Source: Deltaproteobacteria bacterium
GTDB lineage: Bacteria > Desulfobacterota > Desulfomonilia > UBA1062
Length of the DNA stretch: 64,000 bases
Assembly (NCBI GenBank): GCA_017992605.1
Contig: JAGOOG010000001.1
Span: 236,496 to 300,495 of the forward strand
Direction: 5' to 3'
The first letter of the stretch is position 1. Every line of letters begins with the position of its first letter. A model generated the notes under the pieces. The model was not told the DNA's origin and searched no databases. It saw only the letters and a list, made by a program, of their open reading frames with translations. The position numbers and the translations under genes were made by a program. This document shows, one piece after another, positions 37,906-49,161 of the stretch.

Positions 37906-38967
37906 CTACCTCAGGACGGTATCCGTCCAGGCCTCGATCCAGGCCTCCCTGTTCGATGAGATCCTCTCCGGGGCGACGATTACGGGTTCCCGGGGAACAG
38001 CGGCATGTTTACGGAACACGTCGGGAAGGACGGCCTTGCTGTTTGCCGGGAACATGAACATCTGAAGGGGTATGTCCTCCTGGAAGGGGATATCGAGCAT
38101 GTAATCCACCCATTTCCTGGCCAGTGCAGGCTGTCTCGTACCCTTGACAATACCCACGAACTCAACCTGTCTGAATGCGGTTCCCGGGGCCGCCACCACT
38201 GCTGTGGGGGATTCGTCGAGGGGTTCCTTGGAGAAATGAACCTCGGCCGGCGGACTGCTGGCATAACTGACGACGATGGGCCTGGTCCCTTTCGATGCAG
38301 CGCTGAACTGACCCCAGTAGGCGTCTTCCCACCCCGCGGTCACGAGCACGTCGTTGGATCTGAGCCCCTTCCAGTACTCCAGATACCCGTCCTCGCCGAA
38401 GTGACCGACGGTCGCCAGCAGGAAGGCAAGACCCGGTGAAGAGGTCGCTGGGTTCTCGACCACGAGCAGTCCCCTGTAGGCGGGCCCTGTCAGGTCCTCG
38501 AGGGTTGCCGGAGGGGCAACGCCGCTCCGCGCGAACCAGGCCCTGTCGTAATTGAGACAGACATCGCCGAAGTCGACCGGCAGGAGACGGCCGCTCCTGT
38601 CGAGATTCAGGTCATCGGGGATATCCTGCAGCATCGGGGACCTGTACGGCTCGAAAAGGTCTTCCTTCAGCGCCCTGCCCATGAAGGTGTTGTCGATCCC
38701 GAAAAACACGTCCGCCAGGGGGTTCTTTTTCGAGAGGATGGTCTGGTTCAGCGCCGCCCCTGCATCGCCCGCCTTGAGAAAGGTGACCTTGCAGTCGAAT
38801 GTCCCCTCGAAATCCTTCACGACTTTCTCGCTCACCTTGAAGCTGTCATGGGTCATCACAGTCAGGGTGGGCACGGCTTCGGATCGTTCCCCCCTCGTGC
38901 AGCCTGCACTGAGACACATGGCTGCTGCCGACACGAACCATAAGATGCATGCCATTGGTCTGTTCAT
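37906..38967 (-). CDS. thiB: Thiamine ABC transporter, substrate-binding lipoprotein
   Basis: Periplasmic binding protein of 353 residues that should deliver thiamine (or its phosphates) to ThiPQ. The N-terminus is a lipoprotein signal ending in the lipobox LSAGC, with lipidated Cys23. The mature part follows ThiB/TbpA: LTVMTHDSFKVSEKVVKDFE, then ADVFFGIDNTF and VDFGDVCLNYD. The ATG at 38967 has GGGGG upstream; the longer in-frame start at 39069 lies inside the riboswitch and is not credible. First gene of the operon, directly under a TPP riboswitch and its terminator. Confidence 0.92.
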   Translation of the reverse strand: MNRPMACILWFVSAAAMCLSAGCTRGERSEAVPTLTVMTHDSFKVSEKVVKDFEGTFDCKVTFLKAGDAGAALNQTILSKKNPLADVFFGIDNTFMGRALKEDLFEPYRSPMLQDIPDDLNLDRSGRLLPVDFGDVCLNYDRAWFARSGVAPPATLEDLTGPAYRGLLVVENPATSSPGLAFLLATVGHFGEDGYLEYWKGLRSNDVLVTAGWEDAYWGQFSAASKGTRPIVVSYASSPPAEVHFSKEPLDESPTAVVAAPGTAFRQVEFVGIVKGTRQPALARKWVDYMLDIPFQEDIPLQMFMFPANSKAVLPDVFRKHAAVPREPVIVAPERISSNREAWIEAWTDTVLR

Positions 38968-38990
38968 GTCCCTGATCCCCCTTGTTCTGT

Positions 38991-39020
38991 AAATAAAAAA
39001 GCCACCCCGGCGGGGGTGAC
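38991..39020 (-). terminator. Riboswitch expression-platform terminator
   Basis: On the minus strand an 8-base-pair stem GTCACCCC/GGGGTGGC with a 4-base loop is followed by TTTTTTATTT. It sits between the TPP aptamer and thiB, the position of a transcription-terminating expression platform: TPP binding should favour this hairpin and switch off the transporter. Confidence 0.88.
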
Positions 39021-39034
39021 TTTGCCAGTCTGCC

Positions 39035-39145
39035 TTTTCCTCCGCCGGCATTATCCGGTTCAGGTTCAACGGGCGGATCCACAGCCACGGACGTAGCCGG
39101 CAAGAATCCCTCTCAGCCCGGTTTATCCGAGCTCCCGACAGGCGA
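39035..39145 (-). promoter_or_regulatory. TPP (THI-box) riboswitch aptamer
   Basis: On the minus strand the two conserved TPP-binding arms are plain: CGGGCTGAGAGGGA (pyrimidine-sensing arm, with CTGAGA) and TTGAACCTGAACCGGATAAT then GCCGGCGGAGGA (pyrophosphate-sensing arm). The order and spacing fit the THI-box, with a variable P3 region between the arms. A consensus sigma70 promoter lies just upstream and an intrinsic terminator downstream. It controls thiBPQ. Confidence 0.95.
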
Positions 39146-39167
39146 TATACTCTGCTTGCGAGAAAAT

Positions 39168-39196
39168 ATTCTAGAGACAGCGAAGCATTGTGTCAA
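39168..39196 (-). promoter_or_regulatory. Sigma70 promoter of the TPP riboswitch/thiBPQ operon
   Basis: On the minus strand: TTGACA, 17-base spacer, TAGAAT. The predicted start near 39160 lies about 15 bases before the aptamer. Confidence 0.85.
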
Positions 39197-39465
39197 GAAA
39201 TTGTTCTCTCGGGTGCGATCCTGGGGATGCCAGAATGTTGAGACGGCCCTTGACTGGGACCTGGTAGCCTCTTACCATGTAGATGATGATTCCCTGTGAT
39301 CATACACCTTCCAGCCGTCGTGACGTCATTTTCTTTCCATGCGGCACCATGTATACCACCAGGTCGTCCCAGGTCGGTCCATCGCGGGCATCCTTGTCGT
39401 TTTCCTGAGCACTCCACATGAGGGGAGCGGAACATAATCCGAATACGAAGAGGGAGGAGCACAGT
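39197..39465. other. Intergenic region upstream of dppA-like gene
   Basis: About 270 bases between the divergent thi and peptide-transport operons. It holds the GGGAGGAGC ribosome site of the plus-strand gene (39452-39460). No clear promoter hexamers or operator repeats were found for the transporter. Confidence 0.3.
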
Positions 39466-41031
39466 ATGAGGGGTTTCAAAATAACCGTTTTCGTTCTGGC
39501 GGCAGTCTGTCTGGCGTTCTTGCCGATGACCGCTTCGGCTGCCACGGGGGGGGCCATCGTTTATGGAACGACCGAGAAGGTCAGCGATATGGACACGGCA
39601 AAGGCCTACGACTTCCACACCTGGGAGATCTTCTATAACGTCTATCAGGGTCTTCTCAGGTACCCGGCGGGCCAGACCAACATCGTCCCGGGCCTTGCCG
39701 AGTCGTACTCCATAAGCAAGGACGGCAAGGCGTATACCTTCAAACTGAGAAAGGGACTGAAGTTCACCGACGGCACCCCCTTCGATGCGGGGGTGGTGAA
39801 ATGGTCCATCGACCGCGTCATGGAACTCAAGGGGGATCCGGCATGGCTGGTCACGGACTTCGTGGACAAGGTGGAGGTTGTGGACCCGCTCCACGTCAAG
39901 TTCATGCTCAAGAACCCGGTCTCCTACTTCCCGTCGCTCGTTGCATCGGTACCCTACTATCCGCTGAACCCGAGCATCTACCCCAAGGACAAGCTTATCA
40001 GGGATCCCTCGGAGCTCAAGGGAGGCATCATGATCGGGCTCGGTCCCTACAAGGTGGTCTCTTTCAAGAGGGACGAAGAAGTCGTTCTGGAGGCAAACCC
40101 CCTGTTCTACGGCGAGAAGCCGAAGAACAAGAGGGTGGTCATCCGTTATTTCGCAGATGCCACCACCATGCGGTTGGCGCTGGAAAAGGGCGAGATCGAT
40201 TTCGCCTTCAAGTCGCTGAACCCTGCGGATATCAAGGACCTGCAGAAATCGCCCAAGATCAGGACCATCATGGGCCAGGGCCCGTACATCCGGTACCTCT
40301 GCTTCCGCTGCGAAGGCAAGCCGTTCGATGACAAGATCCTGCGCCAGGCCGTTGCCGCAGCCATCAACCGGAAGCCCATGCTGGACAAGGTATACCTCGG
40401 TCAGAATGCGCCGCTGTACTCCATGGTGCCCATGGGCATGTGGTCCCATGAGGACAGCTTCAAGACCTATCCGGGGGACGGCAATGTCGCCCTGGTCAAG
40501 AAGCTCCTCAAATCGAAGGGATATAACGAAAAGAACAAGCTCTCCTTCGAGCTCTGGTACACGCCGTCCCACTACGGGGACAGCGAGGTCGACATGGCCG
40601 CCGTGCTCAAGCAGCAGCTCGACTCCACCGGCGTGATGGACGTCGAGGTCAAATCGGCCGAATGGGCCACCTACCGTGACAACTGGACCAACAAGGTCAT
40701 GCCCGCCTTCCTTCTCGGATGGTATCCCGACTATATCGACCCCGACAACTACACGGCTGCCTTCGCAGGCACCGAGGGATCCCGCGGCATGGGCATCTTC
40801 TTCTCGAACCCCACGTGGGACACCATGTTCAACGATGCCCAGAAAGAGACCGACATGAAGAAACGGACCGCATTGTACAAGAAGATCCAGAAGATGTGGA
40901 CCGACGAGGTACCGACGGCGCCCATCTTCCAGGGGACCCTGTACGTGTTCGCACAGAAGGACGTCAGGGGCATCCTCCTGTCACCCACGCTGCAGTTCAA
41001 CTACGGCCCCATCTACAAGGGGGCAAAGTAA
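39466..41031 (+). CDS. dppA: Peptide-type ABC transporter, substrate-binding protein
   Basis: Periplasmic SBP_bac_5 family protein of 521 residues. A signal peptide MRGFKITVFVLAAVCLAFLP ends near TASA-A. The family pattern is clear: IVYGTTEKVSDMDTAKAYDFHTWEIFYNVYQGLL-type start in register with DppA, then DGKAYTFKLRKGLKFTDGTPFDA and FDDKILRQAVAAAINR. The ATG at 39466 follows GGGAGGAGC. Ligands of this family range from di- and oligopeptides to nickel and sugars, so the substrate is uncertain. A strong terminator separates it from the permease genes, which usually makes the binding protein the most abundant component. Confidence 0.88.
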   Translation: MRGFKITVFVLAAVCLAFLPMTASAATGGAIVYGTTEKVSDMDTAKAYDFHTWEIFYNVYQGLLRYPAGQTNIVPGLAESYSISKDGKAYTFKLRKGLKFTDGTPFDAGVVKWSIDRVMELKGDPAWLVTDFVDKVEVVDPLHVKFMLKNPVSYFPSLVASVPYYPLNPSIYPKDKLIRDPSELKGGIMIGLGPYKVVSFKRDEEVVLEANPLFYGEKPKNKRVVIRYFADATTMRLALEKGEIDFAFKSLNPADIKDLQKSPKIRTIMGQGPYIRYLCFRCEGKPFDDKILRQAVAAAINRKPMLDKVYLGQNAPLYSMVPMGMWSHEDSFKTYPGDGNVALVKKLLKSKGYNEKNKLSFELWYTPSHYGDSEVDMAAVLKQQLDSTGVMDVEVKSAEWATYRDNWTNKVMPAFLLGWYPDYIDPDNYTAAFAGTEGSRGMGIFFSNPTWDTMFNDAQKETDMKKRTALYKKIQKMWTDEVPTAPIFQGTLYVFAQKDVRGILLSPTLQFNYGPIYKGAK

Positions 41032-41048
41032 CGATCGACATGCCAGGG

Positions 41049-41077
41049 GAGCCGGGCCCGGGCCCGGCTCTTTTTTT
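41049..41077 (+). terminator. Intrinsic terminator between binding protein and permease genes
   Basis: A 9-base-pair GC stem GAGCCGGGC/GCCCGGCTC with a 4-base loop is followed by seven T. Partial read-through would give more binding protein than permease. Confidence 0.88.
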
Positions 41078-41109
41078 ATGCAGGGGCCTGCGGTAGGCAG
41101 GCGAGCACC

Positions 41110-42126
41110 ATGAAGAACCTGTTCAGATACATCATAGCACGCACGCTCATGACCATACCCATGGTCTTCATCCTTCTCACCATTATCTTCGCGGTGCTCA
41201 GGCTCATGCCCGGCGACCCCGTGTCGGCGATGCTCGGGGGGCACGCACCGGAAAAGGTGATCGAGCAGAAGCGCGAGCAGCTCGGACTGAACCGGCCCAT
41301 GCACGTCCAGTACGCCGATTACATCTGGGACGTGTGCCATCTCGACCTCGGGGAGTCCATGGTGCTCCAGCAGAAGGTCACCGATGCCATAGCAGACAAG
41401 CTCCCCGCAACCATCGAGCTCACCTTCTTCGGCATGCTCATAACCCTGGTGATCGGCATCTTCCTGGGCGCCTACGCAGCCGACAAGCGCCGGACCATGA
41501 TGGACTCGGCCATACGCCTGTACGGAATCGTGGTCTACTGCATACCGGTCTACTGGCTGGGTCTCATGCTCCAGCTCGTCTTCGGCATCTGGTTCGACTG
41601 GCTGCCCATAGCGGGAAGGACCGGCCCCAGGATCTTCCCGTCCGACTTCGAACGGACCGGGTTCTACCTCCTCGACACCCTGCTGGTACAGGACTGGTCA
41701 GCTTTCGAGGACGTGCTCATACACCTCGTCCTGCCGTCGTTCACGCTGGGCCTCACCCTGTCGGGCATCTTCGTGAGGCTCACCAGGGCCAACATGCTCG
41801 ACGTGCTCAAGGCGGATTACATCCTGGCTGCCGAATCGCGGGGAATCGCGCACGGTACGGTCGTGTACCGCCACGCGCTGAAAAATGCATTCATTCCCAT
41901 CCTCACCATGATGGGGCTGCAGGTGGCACTGCTCATGGCCGGGGCCATCCTCACGGAAACGACCTTTTCCTGGCCGGGCATGGGAAGGCTCCTGCTGGAG
42001 AGGATCTACCTGAGGGACTATCCCACCATTCAGGGCGTCATCATTGTGTTCGCCCTCATGGTGGCATTCATATCGCTGCTGGTGGACATCATCTATGCCA
42101 TGGTGGACCCGAGGATCAGGTACTGA
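41110..42126 (+). CDS. dppB: Peptide-type ABC transporter permease, DppB-like
   Basis: Inner-membrane permease of 338 residues with six predicted helices. It begins with the family pattern YIIARTLMTIPMVFILLTII then LMPGDPV, and carries the EAA loop AAESRGIAHGTVVYRHALKNA followed by GAILTETTFSWPGMG. It pairs with the DppC-like gene immediately downstream (28 bases). A weak ribosome site (AGGCGAG) precedes the ATG. Confidence 0.93.
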   Translation: MKNLFRYIIARTLMTIPMVFILLTIIFAVLRLMPGDPVSAMLGGHAPEKVIEQKREQLGLNRPMHVQYADYIWDVCHLDLGESMVLQQKVTDAIADKLPATIELTFFGMLITLVIGIFLGAYAADKRRTMMDSAIRLYGIVVYCIPVYWLGLMLQLVFGIWFDWLPIAGRTGPRIFPSDFERTGFYLLDTLLVQDWSAFEDVLIHLVLPSFTLGLTLSGIFVRLTRANMLDVLKADYILAAESRGIAHGTVVYRHALKNAFIPILTMMGLQVALLMAGAILTETTFSWPGMGRLLLERIYLRDYPTIQGVIIVFALMVAFISLLVDIIYAMVDPRIRY

Positions 42127-42154
42127 TGAGAACACAGGAGGATTACGAGACCAT

Positions 42155-43039
42155 ATGAACCTTTCGCCTGCGCGGGGACTGGCCCGGCCCATACGCTTCT
42201 TTTCCGGGATGGGCAGGAAGTACGGGGTGGAGTGGTGGATCCTCTGCGCCGGGGCCGCCATCATCCTGGCCATCATCCTCATTGCCGTCCTTTCTCCGCT
42301 CATCGCACCCTTCGATCCCTACGACCAGAGCACCGGCCCTCAGCTCGCCCCCCCAGGGGTGCCGCACCTCATGGGTACCGACAACCTGCAGCGCGACGTA
42401 TGGTCGCGCATCGTCTACGGATCGCAGACGATACTGCGGGTATCCGTACTCGCTGCGCTCATATCATCGTTCGTCGGCATCCTGCTCGGTCTCGTTTCCG
42501 GATATGCGGGGGGCGTGGTGGACCGTTGTCTCTCGCTGGTCATGGATGCGGTGTACGTCTTTCCCGGCCTTATCCTGGCCATCGCCCTGGCAGCGATGTT
42601 CGGTCCCGGCGTGCTCAACATCACCTTCGCCGTGGCGGTCATCTACATCCCCACGTATTTCCGACTGGTGAGGGGGCAGACCCTGGCCATCAAGCAGGAG
42701 CTCTACGTGGAGGCTGCACGAGCCATCGGGGCCGGCAGCTTCACGATCCTGTGGAAGTACATATTCCCCAACGTGATCGCCACCACGGTGGTGGTCTTCA
42801 CCCTGAACGTGGCTGACGCCATCATGATCGAGGCGGCGCTCACGTACCTGGGCCTCGGGCTCCCTCCTTCCATCGTGGACTGGGGAATGGACCTGGCCAT
42901 GGGCAAGAAGTACCTGCCGTCGGGAGTCTGGTGGCTCGTCACCTTCCCCGGGATGATGATCTCCCTCCTTGCACTGGGATTCACCATGCTGGGCGAGGGC
43001 CTCGCCGAGATCCTCAACCCCCGTCTCCTGGAGCGTTGA
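42155..43039 (+). CDS. dppC: Peptide-type ABC transporter permease, DppC-like
   Basis: Second permease, 294 residues. The cytoplasmic N-terminus is followed by a hydrophobic helix, the family element [28 protein letters not shown] ([20 protein letters not shown]), and the EAA loop [24 protein letters not shown] 42155 follows AGGAGGA at a rather long spacing; the frame is open further upstream but there it overlaps dppB. Partner of DppB in the membrane channel. Confidence 0.92.
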   Translation: MNLSPARGLARPIRFFSGMGRKYGVEWWILCAGAAIILAIILIAVLSPLIAPFDPYDQSTGPQLAPPGVPHLMGTDNLQRDVWSRIVYGSQTILRVSVLAALISSFVGILLGLVSGYAGGVVDRCLSLVMDAVYVFPGLILAIALAAMFGPGVLNITFAVAVIYIPTYFRLVRGQTLAIKQELYVEAARAIGAGSFTILWKYIFPNVIATTVVVFTLNVADAIMIEAALTYLGLGLPPSIVDWGMDLAMGKKYLPSGVWWLVTFPGMMISLLALGFTMLGEGLAEILNPRLLER

Positions 43040-43042
43040 ACC

Positions 43043-44017
43043 ATGAACATCGGAGAGACCATCCTTGCCATCCATGACCTGCACGTCGAGTTTCCCATCA
43101 GCATCGGCACGGTGCGGGCAGTGCAGGGCGTGGATCTCGAGCTGAAGAAGGGCGAGGTCATGGGCCTTGTCGGCGAGTCGGGGTGCGGAAAGTCAACGCT
43201 GGGCTTCTCCATCCTCCGCCTCCTGAGACCGCCGGGAACGATATCCGGAGGAGAAATTCTCTACCTTGGCCGCGATATCGTGCGCATGGACGCCAGTGAA
43301 CTCCTCAAACTGCGCGGGACCAAGATCGCCATGATCTTCCAGGACCCGCTGACGTCCCTGAACCCGCTGTTCTCCATCGGCGAGCACTTCGTGGAGACGA
43401 TCAGGACCCATGAGAAAGGCATGAGCAGGAAAGATGCCCTTGCCCAGGCCGGGAATATGCTCGAAAGCCTCGGTATCGCCAGAGACAGACTCGACGAGTA
43501 CCCGCACCAGATGTCCGGCGGCATGCGGCAGCGCATCATGATAGGGCTCGCCCTGATCATGAACCCCGACCTCCTCATAGCGGACGAGCCCACCACGGCC
43601 CTGGATGTCATCGTGGAGGCCCAGTTTCTCGACCTGCTCAACGACCTCAAGAACCGGTTTGATCTGACCATCATCCTCATCACGCACAACCTGGGCAACG
43701 TTGCCCAGCTCTCAGACCGCATCACCGTCATGTACGGCGGCACCATCGCGGAGGTTGCACCTGCCGGTTCACTCTTCGAGAACCCCCTGCATCCGTATAC
43801 ATGCGGGCTCCTTGCCTCCATCCCCAACATCAAGCTCGACCAGCCCAGGCTCATGACCATGCCCGGCAGTCCACCCGACCTGGTCACACCGCCGTCCGGG
43901 TGTGTGTTCCATCCCAGGTGCCCCCGCGCCATGAGCCTCTGCAGGGTACAGAGGCCCCCGGTCTTTGTCAGGGGAGAACACCACGTGAGCTGCTGGCTTT
44001 ACAAGGATGAATCATGA
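43043..44017 (+). CDS. dppD: Peptide-type ABC transporter ATPase, DppD-like
   Basis: ATPase of 324 residues: Walker [11 protein letters not shown]-loop [12 protein letters not shown], signature [12 protein letters not shown], Walker [13 protein letters not shown], switch His in LITHNLG. The C-terminal oligopeptide-ATPase extension carries the cysteine cluster [15 protein letters not shown] and a final VSCW, a possible Fe-S site known for this family. It starts three bases after the dppC stop and overlaps the next gene by four bases (ATGA). Confidence 0.93.
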   Translation: MNIGETILAIHDLHVEFPISIGTVRAVQGVDLELKKGEVMGLVGESGCGKSTLGFSILRLLRPPGTISGGEILYLGRDIVRMDASELLKLRGTKIAMIFQDPLTSLNPLFSIGEHFVETIRTHEKGMSRKDALAQAGNMLESLGIARDRLDEYPHQMSGGMRQRIMIGLALIMNPDLLIADEPTTALDVIVEAQFLDLLNDLKNRFDLTIILITHNLGNVAQLSDRITVMYGGTIAEVAPAGSLFENPLHPYTCGLLASIPNIKLDQPRLMTMPGSPPDLVTPPSGCVFHPRCPRAMSLCRVQRPPVFVRGEHHVSCWLYKDES

Positions 44018-45003
44018 CGAAGGACCTCATCAGGGCCGAGAGCCTCACCATGCATTTCCCGCTGCACAAAGGTCTCCTGGCCAATCTTTTTGCCAGGCAG
44101 AAGGCATTCGTGCGTGCCGTGGACGGGGTGAGCTTCACCATCAGGAAAGGCGAGGTGCTGGGTCTCGTCGGTGAGAGCGGGTCCGGGAAGACCACCACGG
44201 GCAGGCTCATCCTCAGGCTCCTGGAACCCACCTCGGGCGAGGTTTTCTACCGGGGCCGGTCCATCACCTCGTATACAGGGATCGAAATGGACGACATACG
44301 CGAGAAGATGCAGGTCATCTTCCAGGACCCCTATGCATCCCTGAGTCCCCGCATGTCCATCGGCAAAGCCATAGCCCATCCCCTCGAGATACACGGAATC
44401 GCCGCCGGCAGCCTGGCTCGAGGCATGGCCGAAACCATGATGGAGAAGGTCGGGCTGTCGCCTGCATCCTTTCTCTACCGGAAATACCCCCACCAGGTAT
44501 CGGGCGGGCAGCGGCAGCGCGTCGTCATTGCACGTGCCCTGGTGACGAATCCCGATTTCGTGGTCGCGGACGAACCCATAGCAATGGCCGACGTATCGGT
44601 CAGGGCCATGATCCTGGAGCTCATGGTAAAGCTCAAGGAGGAGTTCGACCTCACCTACCTGTTCATCACCCACGACCTGGCCACCTGCAAGTACATCTGC
44701 GACCGCATCGCCATCATGTACCTGGGCAAGATCGTTGAGATCGGGCCGCTGCGCGAGGTCTTCGGCAACCCGGTGCACCCGTACACGCGGACCCTCCTCG
44801 ATGCGGTGCCCGTGCCGGACCCGAAATTCCGCAGGACCCACCCCATGCCGAAGGGAGAGATACCGAGCCCCATCAACCCGCCTCCCGGATGCAGTTTCCA
44901 CCCCCGTTGTGCCTTTGCCCGGCCGTCGTGCAGCGATCACACACCGGAGCTCGCCGACGTCGGGAACGAGCACCGGGTGGCCTGTCCGGTCATGACGGGA
45001 TGA
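44014..45003 (+). CDS. dppF: Peptide-type ABC transporter ATPase, DppF-like
   Basis: Second ATPase, 329 residues: Walker [11 protein letters not shown]-loop [14 protein letters not shown], signature [13 protein letters not shown], Walker [13 protein letters not shown] and switch His in FITHDLA. In Walker B and D-loop the usual DEPVSALD reads DEPIAMAD. The C-terminal cysteine-bearing extension ([15 protein letters not shown]) matches DppD. Last gene of the transporter operon, translationally coupled to dppD. Confidence 0.93.
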   Translation: MTKDLIRAESLTMHFPLHKGLLANLFARQKAFVRAVDGVSFTIRKGEVLGLVGESGSGKTTTGRLILRLLEPTSGEVFYRGRSITSYTGIEMDDIREKMQVIFQDPYASLSPRMSIGKAIAHPLEIHGIAAGSLARGMAETMMEKVGLSPASFLYRKYPHQVSGGQRQRVVIARALVTNPDFVVADEPIAMADVSVRAMILELMVKLKEEFDLTYLFITHDLATCKYICDRIAIMYLGKIVEIGPLREVFGNPVHPYTRTLLDAVPVPDPKFRRTHPMPKGEIPSPINPPPGCSFHPRCAFARPSCSDHTPELADVGNEHRVACPVMTG

Positions 45004-45105
45004 CAGGCTACCGCCGCATGATTCCACGCCCATGACCGGAAACCATACCTTGCTTTTTCGTGAAAACCCCTCTACAACAAACGAAATTCATGGAGGAGGC
45101 CCGCG

Positions 45106-46071
45106 ATGAGTGTGGAAGAAATCACCCTGGAGAAACTCGACCCCGGGAAATTCATTGAGGAACAATGTTCCGCAATAGCCGAACAGGTGGCTGGAGGCCT
45201 GGCGATCAACGCCCTCTCGGGCGGGGTGGACTCCTCCGTGGTGACGATGCTCGGTCACAGGGCCATCGGGGACAGGCTCCTGACCTATTTTATCGACAAT
45301 GGCATCATGCGCAGGGAGGAGCCGGCCAAGGTCGCAGCCATGTTCGAGAAGCTCGGTGTCCCCATCGAGATCGTGGACGCGCGGGAGCCTTTTTTCTCTG
45401 CACTCAAGGGCCTGTCCGATCCCGAGGAAAAACGGGAGGCCATCACCCAGACATTCTACCGTGACGTCTTTGGAGATCTCGTCAGGAAGAGCGGTGCCAG
45501 GTTCCTCCTGCAGGGAACCATCTTCACCGATGTGGAGGAAACCGTGGCAGGGGTGAAACGGCAGCACAACATCCTCAGCCAGCTCGGCATAGATACCCGG
45601 GAGCAGTTCGGGTACACCCTCATAGAACCCCTTATCAGGCTCAGGAAGCCGGGTGTTCGCAGGGTCGGCGAGGCCCTGGGCCTGCCCCGCGGGATGTTCG
45701 ATCGGCCCCCGTTCCCGGGACCTGCTCTGGCTGCACGGGTGATAGGGGAGACGACCCCTGACCGCGTAGAACTCGTGCGCGAGGCCACCGCCATCGTCGA
45801 AGAGGAACTCGCGGGCGTCCGGGCCTTCCAGTACCTCGCGATCCTCCACGAAGACAAGGTCACCGGGATACGTGACGGGAAAAGGGACTACGGACATCAG
45901 ATCGAGGTGCGATGCTGGGACAGCACCGACGCCAAGACTGCAACTCCCACAAGGCTCGATTACGACGTGCTCGAGAGGATCGCGTCGAGGATCACCACCG
46001 AGGTGAAGGGCGTGGTGAGCGTGACCTACAACATCTCATCCAAACCCACCTCGACCATCGAGGCTGTCTGA
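45106..46071 (+). CDS. Stand-alone GuaA-like ATP pyrophosphatase (no glutaminase domain)
   Basis: Protein of 321 residues aligning with the C-terminal two-thirds of GMP synthase. The PP-loop SGGVDSS is at residues 38-44, followed by FIDNGIMRREE, FLLQGTIFTDVEE and GLPRGMFDRPPFPGPALAARV. The C-terminal dimerisation part reads YDVLERIASRITTEVKGVVSVTYNI and SSKPTSTIEAV, where GMP synthase normally ends PPATIEWE. The class I glutaminase domain of bacterial GuaA is absent and no partner is adjacent. It may be the synthetase subunit of a split GMP synthase, as in archaea, or a paralogue amidating another adenylated substrate. AGGAGG-type site (GGAGGAGG) upstream. Confidence 0.82.
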   Translation: MSVEEITLEKLDPGKFIEEQCSAIAEQVAGGLAINALSGGVDSSVVTMLGHRAIGDRLLTYFIDNGIMRREEPAKVAAMFEKLGVPIEIVDAREPFFSALKGLSDPEEKREAITQTFYRDVFGDLVRKSGARFLLQGTIFTDVEETVAGVKRQHNILSQLGIDTREQFGYTLIEPLIRLRKPGVRRVGEALGLPRGMFDRPPFPGPALAARVIGETTPDRVELVREATAIVEEELAGVRAFQYLAILHEDKVTGIRDGKRDYGHQIEVRCWDSTDAKTATPTRLDYDVLERIASRITTEVKGVVSVTYNISSKPTSTIEAV

Positions 46072-46081
46072 AGGTCGGGGA

Positions 46082-47107
46082 ATGGCCTCACCCATCGCGA
46101 GCGTCTATGCGAAACTGCTCGACCGGGAGTACCAGCGGGAGATCTTCGGCGACCTCCCCGGATTCGTGAGAAAGGGCCTCGGCTACATCGCTCGCTGCCC
46201 CTTCCACGGCGATGTCATGCCCACCATGGTCATCTATGGCGAAAGGCCCGAATACTTCTGTTTCGCATGCAGCACCAGGGGGGACTGGATCCGCTATCTC
46301 ACGGAGGGTCGAGGCAAGACGTTTCACGAGGCTCTGGCCGTGCTTGAACGGGCAGCGGGATGCGAGACGTCGGGGTACACCGAAGACCAGTGGGAACACG
46401 AGCTCTCCAGGTGCCAGACCCTGGAGACATCCATGAGCACCTATGTGGCGACGCTCTGGTCAAAACCCGGCGAAGATGTGCTCCACTACCTCTATGATCG
46501 TGGTTACGCCACGGGTGAGGTGAAGGGCATGGCGCTCGGGTGCTTCCCCGGGCAGGACGAGACATTGAAGGAACTCCTCGTGGACGACCCGGGCGGGCCG
46601 GGGGTCGTGATACCGTACCGTGACGGGTCGGGAAGGCTCATGGGCCTCATGTTCAGGGACATCGGATCCCGTGGCCCCGAGTCGTATGCACCGCTCACCA
46701 CGCTGGAAGGCCTGACGGACGTACCGTTCCTTCTCTATCGGTCCCGGGGGCAGCACGATGTGATCCTCGTGGAAGGACTCCTCGATTCCCTGCTCCTTGA
46801 CCAGCTCAGGCTGAAGCCCGTCATGGGTATCGGCGCAGGGGGTCTTTCTGAAGGCATGCTCAGGACGGCAACCGATTCCGGGAGCAGGCATTTCATCCTC
46901 GCCCTCGGCAACGGCGATCGCCGGAGGTCACACACGATTTCCGCCATAAAGCTTGCCATCGACGCCGGCCTGGCGGTATCGGTCCTCCCGATACCGCCTC
47001 GATACAAGGACATCGACGAATTCATCCGCCAGACCTGCCTCGACCACTACAGGGCCCTCCTGAAGAAGGCCATCCCGGGCAGAGAGTGGCTGGCAGCGTA
47101 CGCATGA
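46082..47107 (+). CDS. DnaG-like CHC2 zinc-finger/TOPRIM protein
   Basis: Protein of 341 residues, about half the length of DnaG. A CHC2 zinc finger is clear near residues 39-63 (CPFH at 39-42, CFAC at 60-63). A TOPRIM-like domain follows, with the catalytic glutamate in VILVEGLLDSLL. The second acidic motif reads ALGNGDRRR where primases have DGD, so the first Asp is replaced by Asn. The RNA-polymerase core of DnaG between the two domains appears reduced, and no helicase-binding C-terminus is seen. It may be an inactive or specialised primase relative. It begins 10 bases after the GuaA-like gene, with GGTCGGGG upstream. Confidence 0.75.
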   Translation: MASPIASVYAKLLDREYQREIFGDLPGFVRKGLGYIARCPFHGDVMPTMVIYGERPEYFCFACSTRGDWIRYLTEGRGKTFHEALAVLERAAGCETSGYTEDQWEHELSRCQTLETSMSTYVATLWSKPGEDVLHYLYDRGYATGEVKGMALGCFPGQDETLKELLVDDPGGPGVVIPYRDGSGRLMGLMFRDIGSRGPESYAPLTTLEGLTDVPFLLYRSRGQHDVILVEGLLDSLLLDQLRLKPVMGIGAGGLSEGMLRTATDSGSRHFILALGNGDRRRSHTISAIKLAIDAGLAVSVLPIPPRYKDIDEFIRQTCLDHYRALLKKAIPGREWLAAYA

Positions 47108-47267
47108 CACACGAAAGACATGCCGAGCGTGCTTTCAGCGGGCTTCCGGGTTCCGTATCAGGTTTCGAGACTCGCCGAATTCGCATCGCGATCCGCGTGT
47201 ACCTTCCCTGTGTTGCCGAGAGGGAATCCCGCCATCCCAGCCATGATACAGGCCGATGAATTCCTCC

Positions 47268-47293
47268 TTGACCGTCAGGTCCGTTCATATAAT
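47268..47293 (+). promoter_or_regulatory. Candidate promoter of the ABC-F gene
   Basis: A perfect -10 TATAAT (47288-47293) lies only eight bases before the start codon, with TTGACC 14 bases further upstream (short spacer). If used, transcription would begin at or within a base or two of the ATG, giving a leaderless or nearly leaderless mRNA. Confidence 0.35.
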
Positions 47294-47301
47294 GTAGGCG
47301 C

Positions 47302-49150
<1,849 letters not shown>

Positions 49151-49161
<11 letters not shown>

